Positions 51,140 through 60,041 of a stretch of DNA of 64,000 nt are shown piece by piece. The notes below the pieces were generated by a model, which was not told where the DNA came from, made no database searches, and saw nothing but the letters and a program-made list of their open reading frames with translations. Position 1 is the stretch's first letter. Each line of letters starts with the position of its first letter. Origin of the DNA: Nonomuraea africana (lineage in GTDB: Bacteria > Actinomycetota > Actinomycetes > Streptosporangiales > Streptosporangiaceae); contig NZ_JADBEF010000001.1 of NCBI RefSeq assembly GCF_014873535.1, forward strand, positions 9,114,001 to 9,178,000, read 5' to 3'. The translations under genes were made by a program, and so were the position numbers.

Positions 51140-51865
51140 TTACCAGGTGATGGGGGTGTGGGCGTTGCTCAGCGGCACGCCTGGACCGCCCTCGGGGGCC
51201 GCCCACACGACGGCGTTGGCCAGCACGCGCCGCACGCCCGGGAGGTGGTAGACGGGATAGTCCTGGTCGCCGGGGCTGAAGTAGAACACCCTGCCCCTGC
51301 CCCTGCGGTAACAGCAGCCGCTGCGGAACACCTCGCCGCCGCTGAAGGAGCTGATGAACACCAGCTCGTCGGGCGTGGGGATGCCGAACGGCTCGCCGTA
51401 GGTCTCCTGCTCGTCGATGACCAGCGGGTTCGGCACCCCCGCCGCGATCGGATGGCTGGGGTCGATCGTCCAGACCAGCTCGCGCTCGCCCCCGTCACGC
51501 CAGTTGAGCGTGCAGGTGGTGCCCATGAGCACGCGGAAGATCTTGGAGAAGTGGGCCGAGTGAAGGACGAGCAGGCCCATGCCGCCGAGCACCCGCTCGT
51601 GCACGCGGGCCACGACCTCGTCGGCCACCTCCTCGTGCGCCGCGTGCCCCCACCAGGTGAGCACGTCGGTCTCGGCCAGCACCTTCTCGGTCAGCCCGTG
51701 GTCGGGCTCCTGCAGCGTGGCCGTGCGCACCCTGACCCGCTCACCCAGATCGTCGCGCAGGCCCCGCGCGATCTGGCCGTGCATGCCCTCGGGGTAGCGC
51801 CTGCGCACCTCCTCCTCCCGCTCCTCGTGCACGTTCTCGCCCCAGACGGTGACATTGATGGCCAC
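51140..51865 (-). CDS. thuA: ThuA-domain protein (trehalose-utilisation type)
   Basis: 241 residues from GTG at 51865. Type 1 glutamine-amidotransferase-like ThuA fold: VTVWGENVHEE at the start, TDVLTWWGHAAHEEV with the His near 74, LLVLHSAHFSKIFR, and FYFSPGDQDYPVYH. The first gene of the operon with the oxidoreductase. In rhizobia ThuAB convert trehalose or sucrose to keto-sugars; that role here is inferred. The operon continues to the HTH and peptidase genes. Confidence 0.88.
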   Translation of the reverse strand: MAINVTVWGENVHEEREEEVRRRYPEGMHGQIARGLRDDLGERVRVRTATLQEPDHGLTEKVLAETDVLTWWGHAAHEEVADEVVARVHERVLGGMGLLVLHSAHFSKIFRVLMGTTCTLNWRDGGERELVWTIDPSHPIAAGVPNPLVIDEQETYGEPFGIPTPDELVFISSFSGGEVFRSGCCYRRGRGRVFYFSPGDQDYPVYHLPGVRRVLANAVVWAAPEGGPGVPLSNAHTPITW

Positions 51866-51981
51866 TCGGGTCTCTCCCTTCGGTCACGCTGATCTCTACC
51901 CCGTTTCCTGACGAAAGTCGGGGTCGTGACGGGACGAACGGCAGAGGTGGGCCGACCGGGCCGACGGCCACAGTTGGGCGC

Positions 51982-53106
51982 ATGCGAAAGACACTGACCG
52001 CCCTGCTCGCCGCCCCGGCTCTGCTGACCACCCCGGCCCACGCCGACCCCGCCCCCAAGGCGACCTTCGAACTCCCCGCGCCCACCGGTCCCCACAGCCT
52101 GGGGATGCGCGAGGCGCACCTGGTCGACGAGGAGCGCGGGAGGGAGCTGATGATCAGCGTGTGGTACCCCGCCCAGCCTGGCGGCGGTCCCGTGGCGCCG
52201 TACATGACGCCCAAGGCGGCGGCCTACTTCGACCAGGGCGCCGGGGCCATGGGGTTGCGGCCAGGACAGGTGGACTGGGCCGCCGTCGGCACGCACGCCC
52301 GCACGGACGCCCGGCCGAAGGGCCGCTGGCCGGTGGTGCTCTACTCGCCCGGCTGGGGATCCCTGCGCACGCTGGGCACCTCGACGGTGGAGGACCTGGC
52401 CAGCAAGGGGTACGTGGTCGTGACGATCGACCACACCCATGAGGCGCCCTTCGTCGAGTTCCCCGGCGGCCGGTTGGAGGTGGCCAGGCCAGGAACGGAC
52501 CTGCGCTCCGGCATGGAGACCAGGCGGCAGGACGTGCTGTTCGTCCTGGACCGGCTGTCGTCGCTGAACGGGCTGGGCCACGCGATGGACCTGTCGCGGG
52601 TGGGCATGTTCGGCCACTCCTTCGGCGGCGACACCGCGGCGGAGGTGATGACCACCGACCGGCGCGTGGACGCGGGCGCCGACCTCGACGGCTGGCTGGC
52701 CTACGACGTCGACGGCGCCCAGCCCACCCGCGCCGCCGCCGAGGGCGTCACCCGGCCGTTCCTGCTGATGGGCTCGCCGGGCAGTACGCGCGACGGGCGG
52801 CCCAGGGCCCATCTGTCCTCGCCGGCCTGGAAGTCGTTCTGGGAGCACAGCCCCGGGTTCAAGCGCGACCTGCTGATGCCCGAGGCCATGCACTACAGCT
52901 TCACCGACGTCCAGGCCTTCCTGCCCCAGCTCGACGAGCGGCTGGAGGTCTCGCCCGAGATCAGGACGAGGCGCATCGGGACCGTGAGCGTCGCGTCGCA
53001 GCGCGCCTACCTCTCCGCCTTCTTCGACCAGACACTCAAGCTCCGTCCCCAGCGGCTCCTGCGCCGTGAGTCGGCGGCGCACCCGGACATCACGTTCGTT
53101 CGCTGA
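51982..53106 (+). CDS. secreted alpha/beta hydrolase (PAF-acetylhydrolase/lipase-like)
   Basis: 374 residues. Sec signal peptide (MRKTLTALLAAPALLTTPAHA, cleavage after AHA). Mature part: ISVWYPAQPGGGPVAPYM, VVLYSPGWGSLRTL (oxyanion), nucleophile GHSFGGDTAA (Ser near 216), DLDGWL (acid region) and the histidine in AMHYSFTD near the C-terminus. Probable extracellular esterase. Divergent from thuA. Confidence 0.85.
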   Translation: MRKTLTALLAAPALLTTPAHADPAPKATFELPAPTGPHSLGMREAHLVDEERGRELMISVWYPAQPGGGPVAPYMTPKAAAYFDQGAGAMGLRPGQVDWAAVGTHARTDARPKGRWPVVLYSPGWGSLRTLGTSTVEDLASKGYVVVTIDHTHEAPFVEFPGGRLEVARPGTDLRSGMETRRQDVLFVLDRLSSLNGLGHAMDLSRVGMFGHSFGGDTAAEVMTTDRRVDAGADLDGWLAYDVDGAQPTRAAAEGVTRPFLLMGSPGSTRDGRPRAHLSSPAWKSFWEHSPGFKRDLLMPEAMHYSFTDVQAFLPQLDERLEVSPEIRTRRIGTVSVASQRAYLSAFFDQTLKLRPQRLLRRESAAHPDITFVR

Positions 53107-53296
53107 GCCGTTCCGAGACGACAACGACCTGACCGTGCCCGACGGGCCGCTGCGGCTGCTCCCGGGCGCGGTCGCGCCACGAAGAAACCGATGCTCCTTG
53201 TCCCATGCTCGTGTTCGCCTGCCCGCTCAAGAGGCCAGGCGTTAATGTGTTCGAGTCTGCGGCCTGTGCGCCAGGTGAGGCGAAGGAGGTGTTCGC

Positions 53297-53500
53297 ATGG
53301 TGAGGTCCATCAGCCTTCTGATCGAGGAGGGGATGGCCGGCGTCGCGGCACATGCCCGCGCCCGGCGGGTCCGCCTTCAGCGGAGGCTCGCCCGGGCTGA
53401 GCTGGGTTCAGCCCGACATAAGCTCAACGCTCGGGTGCCCGAGCCTGCGACGCGTCGAGCATTCCGTTCCATAGCCTTGGGCGAGTTGTACGCGCTGTGA
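53297..53500 (+). CDS. small basic hypothetical protein
   Basis: 67 residues, Arg-rich helical sequence (ARARRVRLQRRLARAELGSA). It has a near-perfect ribosome site AAGGAGGTG six bases before the ATG, which is the main reason to call it. It lies 80 bases upstream of the HerA-type gene on the same strand and may lead that operon. No family recognised. Confidence 0.5.
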   Translation: MVRSISLLIEEGMAGVAAHARARRVRLQRRLARAELGSARHKLNARVPEPATRRAFRSIALGELYAL

Positions 53501-53579
53501 GCCGCCGTCGCGTGGGCGGCACGGGAATCCTCGTCCTCAGGGCGAGGGACAGGTCACGTCAAGGAGGCGGAGGAGCTGA

Positions 53580-55388
53580 GTGATCGAGAACGGGGTGGCG
53601 AGCCGTACGGCTACGTCTGGGACGGTCGCGTCTGGTGAGGCGGTCGGCAGGGTTCTTGGCACGCAGGCGGCCTCACCGCTCTCCTTCTGGGTCGGGCTCG
53701 CACCCGGCAGCGTGATCCAGCTCGACGACGTCGTCGTGACCAGGCGGGAGGTGCCCGGCTACGGGCAGGTGCTGGTCGCGGGCGTGGTGACGACCGTGGA
53801 GGCCAGGCACGAGGGCGCGGCCTACGACTCTGACGTGTTCCTCATCGCCGACGGCGCGCTGCCCGCCGCCGTGGTCGAGGTGGCCGAGGTCAAGGTGACC
53901 AGGGTCGAGCCGGAGGTGTTCGTGCCGCCGCTGCCGGGCTCGCCGGTCTACCGGGCGGGGGCCGGTGACAGGGACCAGGCGCTCTACTTCGACGTCATGG
54001 ACCGCCGCGTTCCCATGGGCACCGGCCGCGACGGCCAGCCGCTCTACGTGAACTTCGACTTCCTCGACGGCACCAGGGGCGCCCACGTCTCGATCTCCGG
54101 TGTGTCGGGCGTGGCGACGAAGACCTCGTTCGCCACGTTCCTCATCTACTCGATCTTCAACTCGGGTGTGCTGCAGGGCGAGGCGGCCAACACCAAGGCG
54201 CTGATCTTCTCGGTGAAGGGCGAGGACCTGCTCTTCCTCGACCACCCGAACTCCCGGCTCGACGCCACCGCCGAGGCCGCGTACAAGCGGCTCGGGCTGC
54301 CGGCCAAGCCGTTCGGCAGCGTGCACGTCTTCGCGCCGCCGCGGCCCAACGACCCCAACGCGGTGCCGCACGTCGCCGCGCGCACGCACGGGGTCAGCGC
54401 CTTCTACTGGACGCTCGCGGAGTTCTGCAAGGAGGAGCTGCTGCGGTTCGTCTTCGCCGACGCCGACGACGAGCGGGCGGGATACTCCCTGCTGGTCGGG
54501 CAGGTAGCGGCGCGGCTCGCGTCCTGGGCCAGGCCGGTGGGCGACACCGGCGCGATCAGACTGGCGGTGGGCGAAGGCGGGCGACCCTCCCAAGAAGGCG
54601 GGCGACCGTCCGAAGAAGGCGGGACGGTCTGCCGGACCTTCGGCGACCTGGTCGAGCTGCTCAGCGACCAGCTCATGGACGAGGCCAGCCGCACGACCTG
54701 GACCGGCGCCCAGACCCCGCTCGGCACCGTCAACGCCTTCATGCGCCGCCTGCGCAGCGCGGTCAGGCCGCTGTCGCCGATCATCAGGGGCGACGTGGCA
54801 GGCGGGCGACCGCACTCCATCAGGACCTCCGACGCCCAGGTCTCCATCGTCGACCTGCACAACCTGCCCGAGCGCGCCCAGCGGTTCGTCGTCGGCGTGG
54901 TCCTGCGCGGCGAGTTCGCCAGGAAGGAGAGCTCGGGCACGGCCCGCCCGCTGCTGTTCGTGGTGCTGGACGAGCTGAACAAGTACGCCCCTCGCGAGGG
55001 CGACTCCCCGATCAAGGAGATCCTGCTCGATGTCGCCGAGCGCGGCAGGAGCCTCGGCGTGATCCTCATCGGCGCCCAGCAGACCGCCTCGGAGGTGGAG
55101 CGGCGCATCGTCTCCAACAGCGCGGTGCGGGTGGCGGGACGGCTCGACCCCGCCGAGGCGGCCAGGTCCGAGTACGGCTGGCTGCCGCCGATCGTCAGGG
55201 AACGCGCCACGATCGCCAAACCCGGCACGATGTTCGTCGCCCAACCCGAGATCCCGGTGCCGCTGGCCGTGGCCTTCCCGTTCCCCGCCTGGGCCACCAG
55301 GCCGTCGGAGGCGGTGCCGATCAAGGCGCCGAGCGCCGACCCCTTCGCCGGGCTGCCAGGCGTCGAAGACGACATCCCGCCGTTCTGA
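53580..55388 (+). CDS. herA: HerA/FtsK-like DNA-translocating ATPase
   Basis: 602 residues from GTG at 53580 with AAGGAGG ahead. An N-terminal barrel-like HAS domain (FWVGLAPGSVIQLDDVVVT) precedes an ATPase core. The P-loop region reads SGVSGVATKTSFA near 172, a non-canonical Walker A with threonine in place of the second glycine. Walker B FVVLDELNKYAP near 459 and the arginine-bearing GRLDPAEAARSEYG region are present. HerA hexamers pump DNA for NurA. A 21-bp in-frame repeat lies at 54573. It leads a four-gene operon with sbcD, sbcC and nurA. Confidence 0.88.
   Translation: MIENGVASRTATSGTVASGEAVGRVLGTQAASPLSFWVGLAPGSVIQLDDVVVTRREVPGYGQVLVAGVVTTVEARHEGAAYDSDVFLIADGALPAAVVEVAEVKVTRVEPEVFVPPLPGSPVYRAGAGDRDQALYFDVMDRRVPMGTGRDGQPLYVNFDFLDGTRGAHVSISGVSGVATKTSFATFLIYSIFNSGVLQGEAANTKALIFSVKGEDLLFLDHPNSRLDATAEAAYKRLGLPAKPFGSVHVFAPPRPNDPNAVPHVAARTHGVSAFYWTLAEFCKEELLRFVFADADDERAGYSLLVGQVAARLASWARPVGDTGAIRLAVGEGGRPSQEGGRPSEEGGTVCRTFGDLVELLSDQLMDEASRTTWTGAQTPLGTVNAFMRRLRSAVRPLSPIIRGDVAGGRPHSIRTSDAQVSIVDLHNLPERAQRFVVGVVLRGEFARKESSGTARPLLFVVLDELNKYAPREGDSPIKEILLDVAERGRSLGVILIGAQQTASEVERRIVSNSAVRVAGRLDPAEAARSEYGWLPPIVRERATIAKPGTMFVAQPEIPVPLAVAFPFPAWATRPSEAVPIKAPSADPFAGLPGVEDDIPPF
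54573..54623. repeat. in-frame 21-bp tandem repeat within herA
   Basis: About 2.4 copies of a 21-bp unit (54573-54593, 54594-54614, then 54615-54623) encode EGGRPSQ, EGGRPSE, EGG. The two full units differ at two or three positions. A linker in a loop, possibly variable between strains. Confidence 0.7.
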
Positions 55389-55398
55389 TGGGAGCTCG

Positions 55399-56538
55399 AT
55401 GAAGATCCTGCACACCGCCGACTGGCACGTCGGCAAGGTACTCAAGGGCCGCTCCCGCATCGACGAGCACCGCGCGGTGCTGCGCGAGCTCGTCGGGAAG
55501 GCCCGCGAGGAGAACGTCGACGCGGTCATCGTGGCGGGAGACGTCTTCGACACCTCCGCGCCCACCCCCGAGGCGCAGTCGCTGGTGATGCCGGCGCTGA
55601 TGGCGCTGCGCGAGGACGGGCGCGACGTCGTGGTGCTGGCCGGCAACCACGACAACCCGCAGCTGTTCGAGGTCTACCGGCCGGTGCTCGGCGCGCTCGG
55701 CATCCACGTGGTCGGCGCGTTCCGCCGCCCCGACCAGGGCGGCACGCTCTCCTTCACGGCCAGGACGGGCGAGCCGGTGCGGCTGGCCGTCCTGCCGTTC
55801 CTGTCCCACCGGTACGTGGTGCGCGCCGCCGAGGTGCTGACCGGCACCGCCGCCGAGCACAACCGCGACTACGCCGCCCGGATCGGCGAGCTGATCGGCG
55901 CCCTGACCGCGGGCTTCGCCGCGGACACCGTCAACGTCGTCACCACGCACGGCACGCTGCCCGGCGGGGCCTTCGGCGGCGGCGAGCGCGAGGCACAGTC
56001 GATCTTCTCCTACTACTTCGAGGCGACCGCCTTTCCCTCCTCGACGCAGTACGCGGCCCTCGGCCACCTGCATCGCAGGCAGCAGATCCCGGGCCCGTGC
56101 CCGATCTGGTACAGCGGCTCGCCCGTCGCCGTCGACTTCGGCGAGGAGGCCAACACGCCGGGGGCGCTGCTGGTCGACGTGTCGCCGGGCCGTCCGGCCG
56201 TGGTGCGTGAGATGACCTTCGGGCAGGCCCGCACCCTCCGTACGGTCACCGGCACCCTGGAGCAGCTCGAGGCCATGGACGTCGGTGACGCCTGGCTCAA
56301 GGTGGTCGTGGAGGAGAAGCCGCGTCCGGGCCTCGCCGACACCGTGCGCGAGCTGCTGCCCGGCGCGCTCGACGTCTCCCTCGACGAGCGCTTCCGCCCG
56401 GTGCGCAGCGTGCCGAAGGCGTCGAGCGCGACGCGCAGCCCGCGCGAGCTGTTCCGCGACTACCTCAGCAGCAGCGGCCGCCACGACGACCAGGTGGCGG
56501 GCCTGTTCGACCGGTTGTACGACGAGGTGACGAGCTGA
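55399..56538 (+). CDS. sbcD: SbcD/Mre11-type exonuclease
   Basis: 379 residues, normal. Metallophosphoesterase motifs in order: HTADWHVGK (D8, H10), VIVAGDVFDTSAPTP (D49), VLAGNHDN (GNHD), VVTTHGTLPGG, and YAALGHLHRRQ. Nuclease subunit of the SbcCD/Mre11-Rad50 complex that opens hairpins and blocked DNA ends. Ten bases after herA; its stop TGA overlaps the sbcC ATG. Confidence 0.95.
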   Translation: MKILHTADWHVGKVLKGRSRIDEHRAVLRELVGKAREENVDAVIVAGDVFDTSAPTPEAQSLVMPALMALREDGRDVVVLAGNHDNPQLFEVYRPVLGALGIHVVGAFRRPDQGGTLSFTARTGEPVRLAVLPFLSHRYVVRAAEVLTGTAAEHNRDYAARIGELIGALTAGFAADTVNVVTTHGTLPGGAFGGGEREAQSIFSYYFEATAFPSSTQYAALGHLHRRQQIPGPCPIWYSGSPVAVDFGEEANTPGALLVDVSPGRPAVVREMTFGQARTLRTVTGTLEQLEAMDVGDAWLKVVVEEKPRPGLADTVRELLPGALDVSLDERFRPVRSVPKASSATRSPRELFRDYLSSSGRHDDQVAGLFDRLYDEVTS

Positions 56539-58958
56539 TGCGCCCCTTTCTGCTGCATCTGGAGAACTTCGGCAGCTTTCGTGAATCCGTCACGATCGAC
56601 TTCTCCGACATCGACTACTTCGCACTGATCGGCCCGACGGGCGCGGGCAAGAGCACGGTGATCGACGCGATCTGCTTCGCCCTGTACGGCACGGTGCCGC
56701 GCTGGGGCAAGGAGAACGTCATCTCGCACGCGCTCGCCCCCTCGGCCGCGGCGGGCAAGGTCGCGCTGGTCTTCGACAGCGCCGGACGCCGCCACGGGGT
56801 GGTCCGCGCGCTTCAGCGCGACGCGAAGGGCACCGTCCGCACCAAGGAGGCCAGGCTCGACGAGCTCGACCCGGCGGCGGCAGGCGATCTGACCGAGCTG
56901 CTGGAGGCGGTGCTCCGTCCGGTCGCCGAGGGTGACGCGGTCACGCCCGAGATCCAGCGGGTGACCGGGCTCGAGTACAAGTTCTTCACCCAGTGCGTGG
57001 TGCTGCCGCAGGGGCGTTTCGCCGAGTTCCTGCACGCCGCGCCGCGCGAACGGCAGGACCTGCTCGTCCAGCTGCTCGACGCGGACGTCTACGAGCGCAT
57101 CAGGCAGCGGGCCGTACGGGAGGAGGAGGCGGCCAAGCAGGCCGCCTCGTTCGCCCGTGACCAGCTCGGCAAGCTCGCAGGCGCCGACGCGGACGCCGAG
57201 CGGGCGGCCGCGGAGCAGGTGGCGACGCTGCGCGCGCTGGCCGAGCAGATCGATCTCGACCTGCTGCGCGCCCGCGACGAGCAGATCCGCAGGGCGCGCG
57301 CCGACCGCGAGGCCGTCGCCGCCAGGGTCGAGGCGCTGCTCACGCTCGTCATGCCGGCCGACGTGCCGACGCTGGCCGAGACGGCCAGGCAGGCCGCCGC
57401 CGCGGTGACCACCCTGGCGGAGGAGATCGTTGCCCTCGAGTCCGACGAGCACCGCGCCCACGACGAGCTGGCCGCGCTCGGCGACCGGCAGGCACTCGGG
57501 CAGCGCCTGGCCGCTTTGGACGAGCGGGAGCGGCTGACCGCCGCCGCGGCGGCCGCCAGGGAGGCCGCCGAAAGAGCCGGCGCCGCGCTGCCCGCCCTCG
57601 CCGACGCCGCGCGGCGCGCCGCTGGAGCGCTGTCGGCCGCCGAGCGCGAGCGCGACAGGCTCCGCGACGCCCACACCGCCGCCGATCTGGCCGCCAGGCT
57701 GACCGTGGGGCAGCCGTGCCCCACCTGCCTGCGCCCGCTGACCGAGCTGCCGCACCACCCCGCGCTCGCGGACGTCGGCACCGCCGAGCGCGCGCTGGCC
57801 ATCGCCAGGGGAGCGGCCGACCAGGCCAGGACCACGCTCGGCAAGGCCGAGACCGAGGCCGCCATGCTCGACGCCCAGGCCACCGCGCTGTCGGCCAGGC
57901 TCGCCGAGCTGCCGCCGCCCGGCGACCGGGCCGCGCTGGAGGAGCGCCTGGCCGCCATGCGCAAGGCCGACGAGGTCGTGGCCGAGGCGCGCAGGGCGGT
58001 GCGGGCCTGCCGCGCCCGGATGGACCGGGCGCAGCGCGCCGCCGAGTCCGCCGCCCGCAAGAGCGAGCAGGGCTGGCGCGACCTGGAGCTGGCCCGCGAC
58101 CGCGTCCTCGCTCTCGGCGTGCAGCAGGGCGGCGCGCCGCCACCGGTCGATCGGGAGGACCTGCACCGGGCCTGGACCGCGCTGCTCGAATGGCGCAACC
58201 AGGCGGGACGCGCGGCCCGCGCCGAGCTCAACGAGCGCGACGCGGAGCTGTCCGAGATCGAGGCGGGCCGGACGAAGGAGCGCGCCATGCTCGTCGCACG
58301 GCTGGCCGAGCACCAGATCGGCGTGGCCGCGCAGGCCACGCCCGAGCAGATCGGCGGCGCGATCGCCACGGCGATCGCGAGGGCCGAGAGCAGGCTCGAA
58401 CGGGTCAGGGAGGACCGCGAGCGCGCCCGCGCCCTGGAGGCCCTGGCCGTGGAGAAGGAGCAGGAGGCCAGGGTCGCGCACGAGCTCACTCTCCTGCTGC
58501 GGGCCAACGCCTTCGAGCGGTGGCTGTGCGCGGAGGCGCTCGAACTCCTCGTCGTCACCGCCTCCGACACGCTGCGGGAGCTGTCCGACGGGCAGTACGA
58601 GCTGGCCCTTGGCGGGAAGGGCGACATCGAGGTCATCGACCACGGCGAGGCGGGCCTGCGGCGCAGCGCCCGCACGCTGTCGGGAGGCGAGACCTTCCAG
58701 GCCGCGCTCGCGCTGGCCCTGGCGCTGTCGGGGACCATCGCGCGCAGCCTCGACTCGATCTTCCTCGACGAGGGGTTCGGCACGCTCGACCCCGCCACGC
58801 TCGACACCGTCGCCACCACGCTCGAACGCCTCGCCGCGGGGCAGGACCGCATGGTCGGTGTCGTCACACACGTTCCCGCGCTGGCCGACAGGGTGCCGGT
58901 GCGCTTCGAGATCGGGCGCGACGCCAGGGGCTCGCACCTGCGGAGGGTGGGTCCATGA
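56538..58958 (+). CDS. sbcC: SbcC/Rad50-type SMC ATPase
   Basis: 806 residues. Walker A GPTGAGKST near 32-40, long coiled coil rich in Ala, Glu and Arg on both sides of the zinc hook CPTC (about 394-397), signature LSGGETFQ near 713, and Walker B IFLDEGFGTLD near 740. Shorter than E. coli SbcC (about 1050) because of shorter coiled arms. Works with SbcD. Overlaps both neighbours (ATG/TGA). Confidence 0.95.
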   Translation: MRPFLLHLENFGSFRESVTIDFSDIDYFALIGPTGAGKSTVIDAICFALYGTVPRWGKENVISHALAPSAAAGKVALVFDSAGRRHGVVRALQRDAKGTVRTKEARLDELDPAAAGDLTELLEAVLRPVAEGDAVTPEIQRVTGLEYKFFTQCVVLPQGRFAEFLHAAPRERQDLLVQLLDADVYERIRQRAVREEEAAKQAASFARDQLGKLAGADADAERAAAEQVATLRALAEQIDLDLLRARDEQIRRARADREAVAARVEALLTLVMPADVPTLAETARQAAAAVTTLAEEIVALESDEHRAHDELAALGDRQALGQRLAALDERERLTAAAAAAREAAERAGAALPALADAARRAAGALSAAERERDRLRDAHTAADLAARLTVGQPCPTCLRPLTELPHHPALADVGTAERALAIARGAADQARTTLGKAETEAAMLDAQATALSARLAELPPPGDRAALEERLAAMRKADEVVAEARRAVRACRARMDRAQRAAESAARKSEQGWRDLELARDRVLALGVQQGGAPPPVDREDLHRAWTALLEWRNQAGRAARAELNERDAELSEIEAGRTKERAMLVARLAEHQIGVAAQATPEQIGGAIATAIARAESRLERVREDRERARALEALAVEKEQEARVAHELTLLLRANAFERWLCAEALELLVVTASDTLRELSDGQYELALGGKGDIEVIDHGEAGLRRSARTLSGGETFQAALALALALSGTIARSLDSIFLDEGFGTLDPATLDTVATTLERLAAGQDRMVGVVTHVPALADRVPVRFEIGRDARGSHLRRVGP

Positions 58959-59911
58959 CGGCGGCCGTCGCCGAGTTCACGGTCGATCCGTGGGATCCGG
59001 GCTACGCGGCCGCGCTGGCCGTCGAGGCGCTGGCCGAGCTCGGCCCCACCAGCGCCGAGCTGGTCCTCGACGTCGAGCGGGACGCCGCCGACTGGAAGCC
59101 GATCGATCCGCCGCCGGGCACCACGGCGCCGGAGGTCCTGCTGATCGCCGACGGCGTGCGCAGGATCGACGCCCGCGTGTGGGTGCACGACCCGTCCTCG
59201 CCGATGCCGACGCCGGGCATCGCGGCCTCGTTCGCGGCCGGCATCGTCGAATGCGGCCCGGCGGGCGCCTCGCTGGCCGCCGTCGAGGTGGGCAGGGCGC
59301 TGTTCAGCGCCTCGGCGCAGACGCCCGAGATCAAGACCCCGCACGCCACCTACCGCGCCGAACGGGCGGCAGGGCCCAGCATGGACGAGCTCTCGCTGGC
59401 GCTCCAGCGGCAGGTCACGCAGCTCGAGGTGGATCTCGCGGTGCGGCACCGCTCGCGCGCCGACGACCTGCTGCTCGTGGACGGCCCGCTGCGCGGGCGT
59501 ACCCACCTGCCGCGCACCGTCGGCTACATCAAGACCCACCATGCCGCCTACCTGCCCGGCCCGCAGAGCTCTGTCATCTCCGCGCTCTCGCCCGGCCAGC
59601 GCACCCCCGTCTTCCTGATGGGCACCAGCTGGCGGCGACACGCGTGGTACGTCCGGCTGCCGGTCCGCTCGGCCGCCCCGTGGGCGGGCATCGCCAGGTG
59701 TGAGGCGGGCGCGGAGCTGCCCGCCGACGAGGTGGTACGGCTCGCCGACGCCCTCACGCTCGTGCTGCCCGCGCTGGCTGGGGTCGACTACAAGGACCCG
59801 CGCGCGCCGCAGAACCTCGTGCCCATCGGCGGGCTGGAGAAGTTGCTGCGCCACCGCCTCGGCGACCCCAAACTCCTCTACCGGGCACTGCGCGGCGCCG
59901 CCGGCCCTTGA
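58955..59911 (+). CDS. nurA: NurA-domain 5'-3' nuclease
   Basis: 318 residues. Acidic motifs LLIADGVRRIDARV near 62-75 (first Asp) and DDLLLVDGPLRGR near 168 (second Asp), and a C-terminal YKDPRAPQNLVPIGGLEKLLRH block, are the NurA pattern. The ATG overlaps the sbcC stop (ATGA). NurA acts with HerA in long-range resection in archaea; the operon here joins all four partners. Confidence 0.85.
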   Translation: MTAAVAEFTVDPWDPGYAAALAVEALAELGPTSAELVLDVERDAADWKPIDPPPGTTAPEVLLIADGVRRIDARVWVHDPSSPMPTPGIAASFAAGIVECGPAGASLAAVEVGRALFSASAQTPEIKTPHATYRAERAAGPSMDELSLALQRQVTQLEVDLAVRHRSRADDLLLVDGPLRGRTHLPRTVGYIKTHHAAYLPGPQSSVISALSPGQRTPVFLMGTSWRRHAWYVRLPVRSAAPWAGIARCEAGAELPADEVVRLADALTLVLPALAGVDYKDPRAPQNLVPIGGLEKLLRHRLGDPKLLYRALRGAAGP

Positions 59912-59924
59912 CCGCCCGGTTTCC

Positions 59925-60035
59925 GTGACCCTGATCGACCGCCGGTTCGTGCTGGTCGCGGTGTCCGCCGGGGTCGTGCTCGCGGGTTTCCAGCCGGTCC
60001 GCGCGTCCGCCAGGCAGCGACCCGTGCTCGAATAG
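59925..60035 (+). CDS. 36-residue signal-like peptide or gene remnant
   Basis: From GTG at 59925: two arginines in DRRFVLVAVSAGVVLAG, then a short tail to TAG. It looks like a Tat or Sec signal peptide without its mature protein, so probably the remaining 5' end of a lost secreted-protein gene. Confidence 0.3.
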   Translation: MTLIDRRFVLVAVSAGVVLAGFQPVRASARQRPVLE

Positions 60036-60041
60036 ACGGTC

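Noticed and set aside
53107..53353. 87-codon minus-strand frame
   Set aside because: No ribosome site and no similarity; it runs opposite the small gene with a near-perfect ribosome site.
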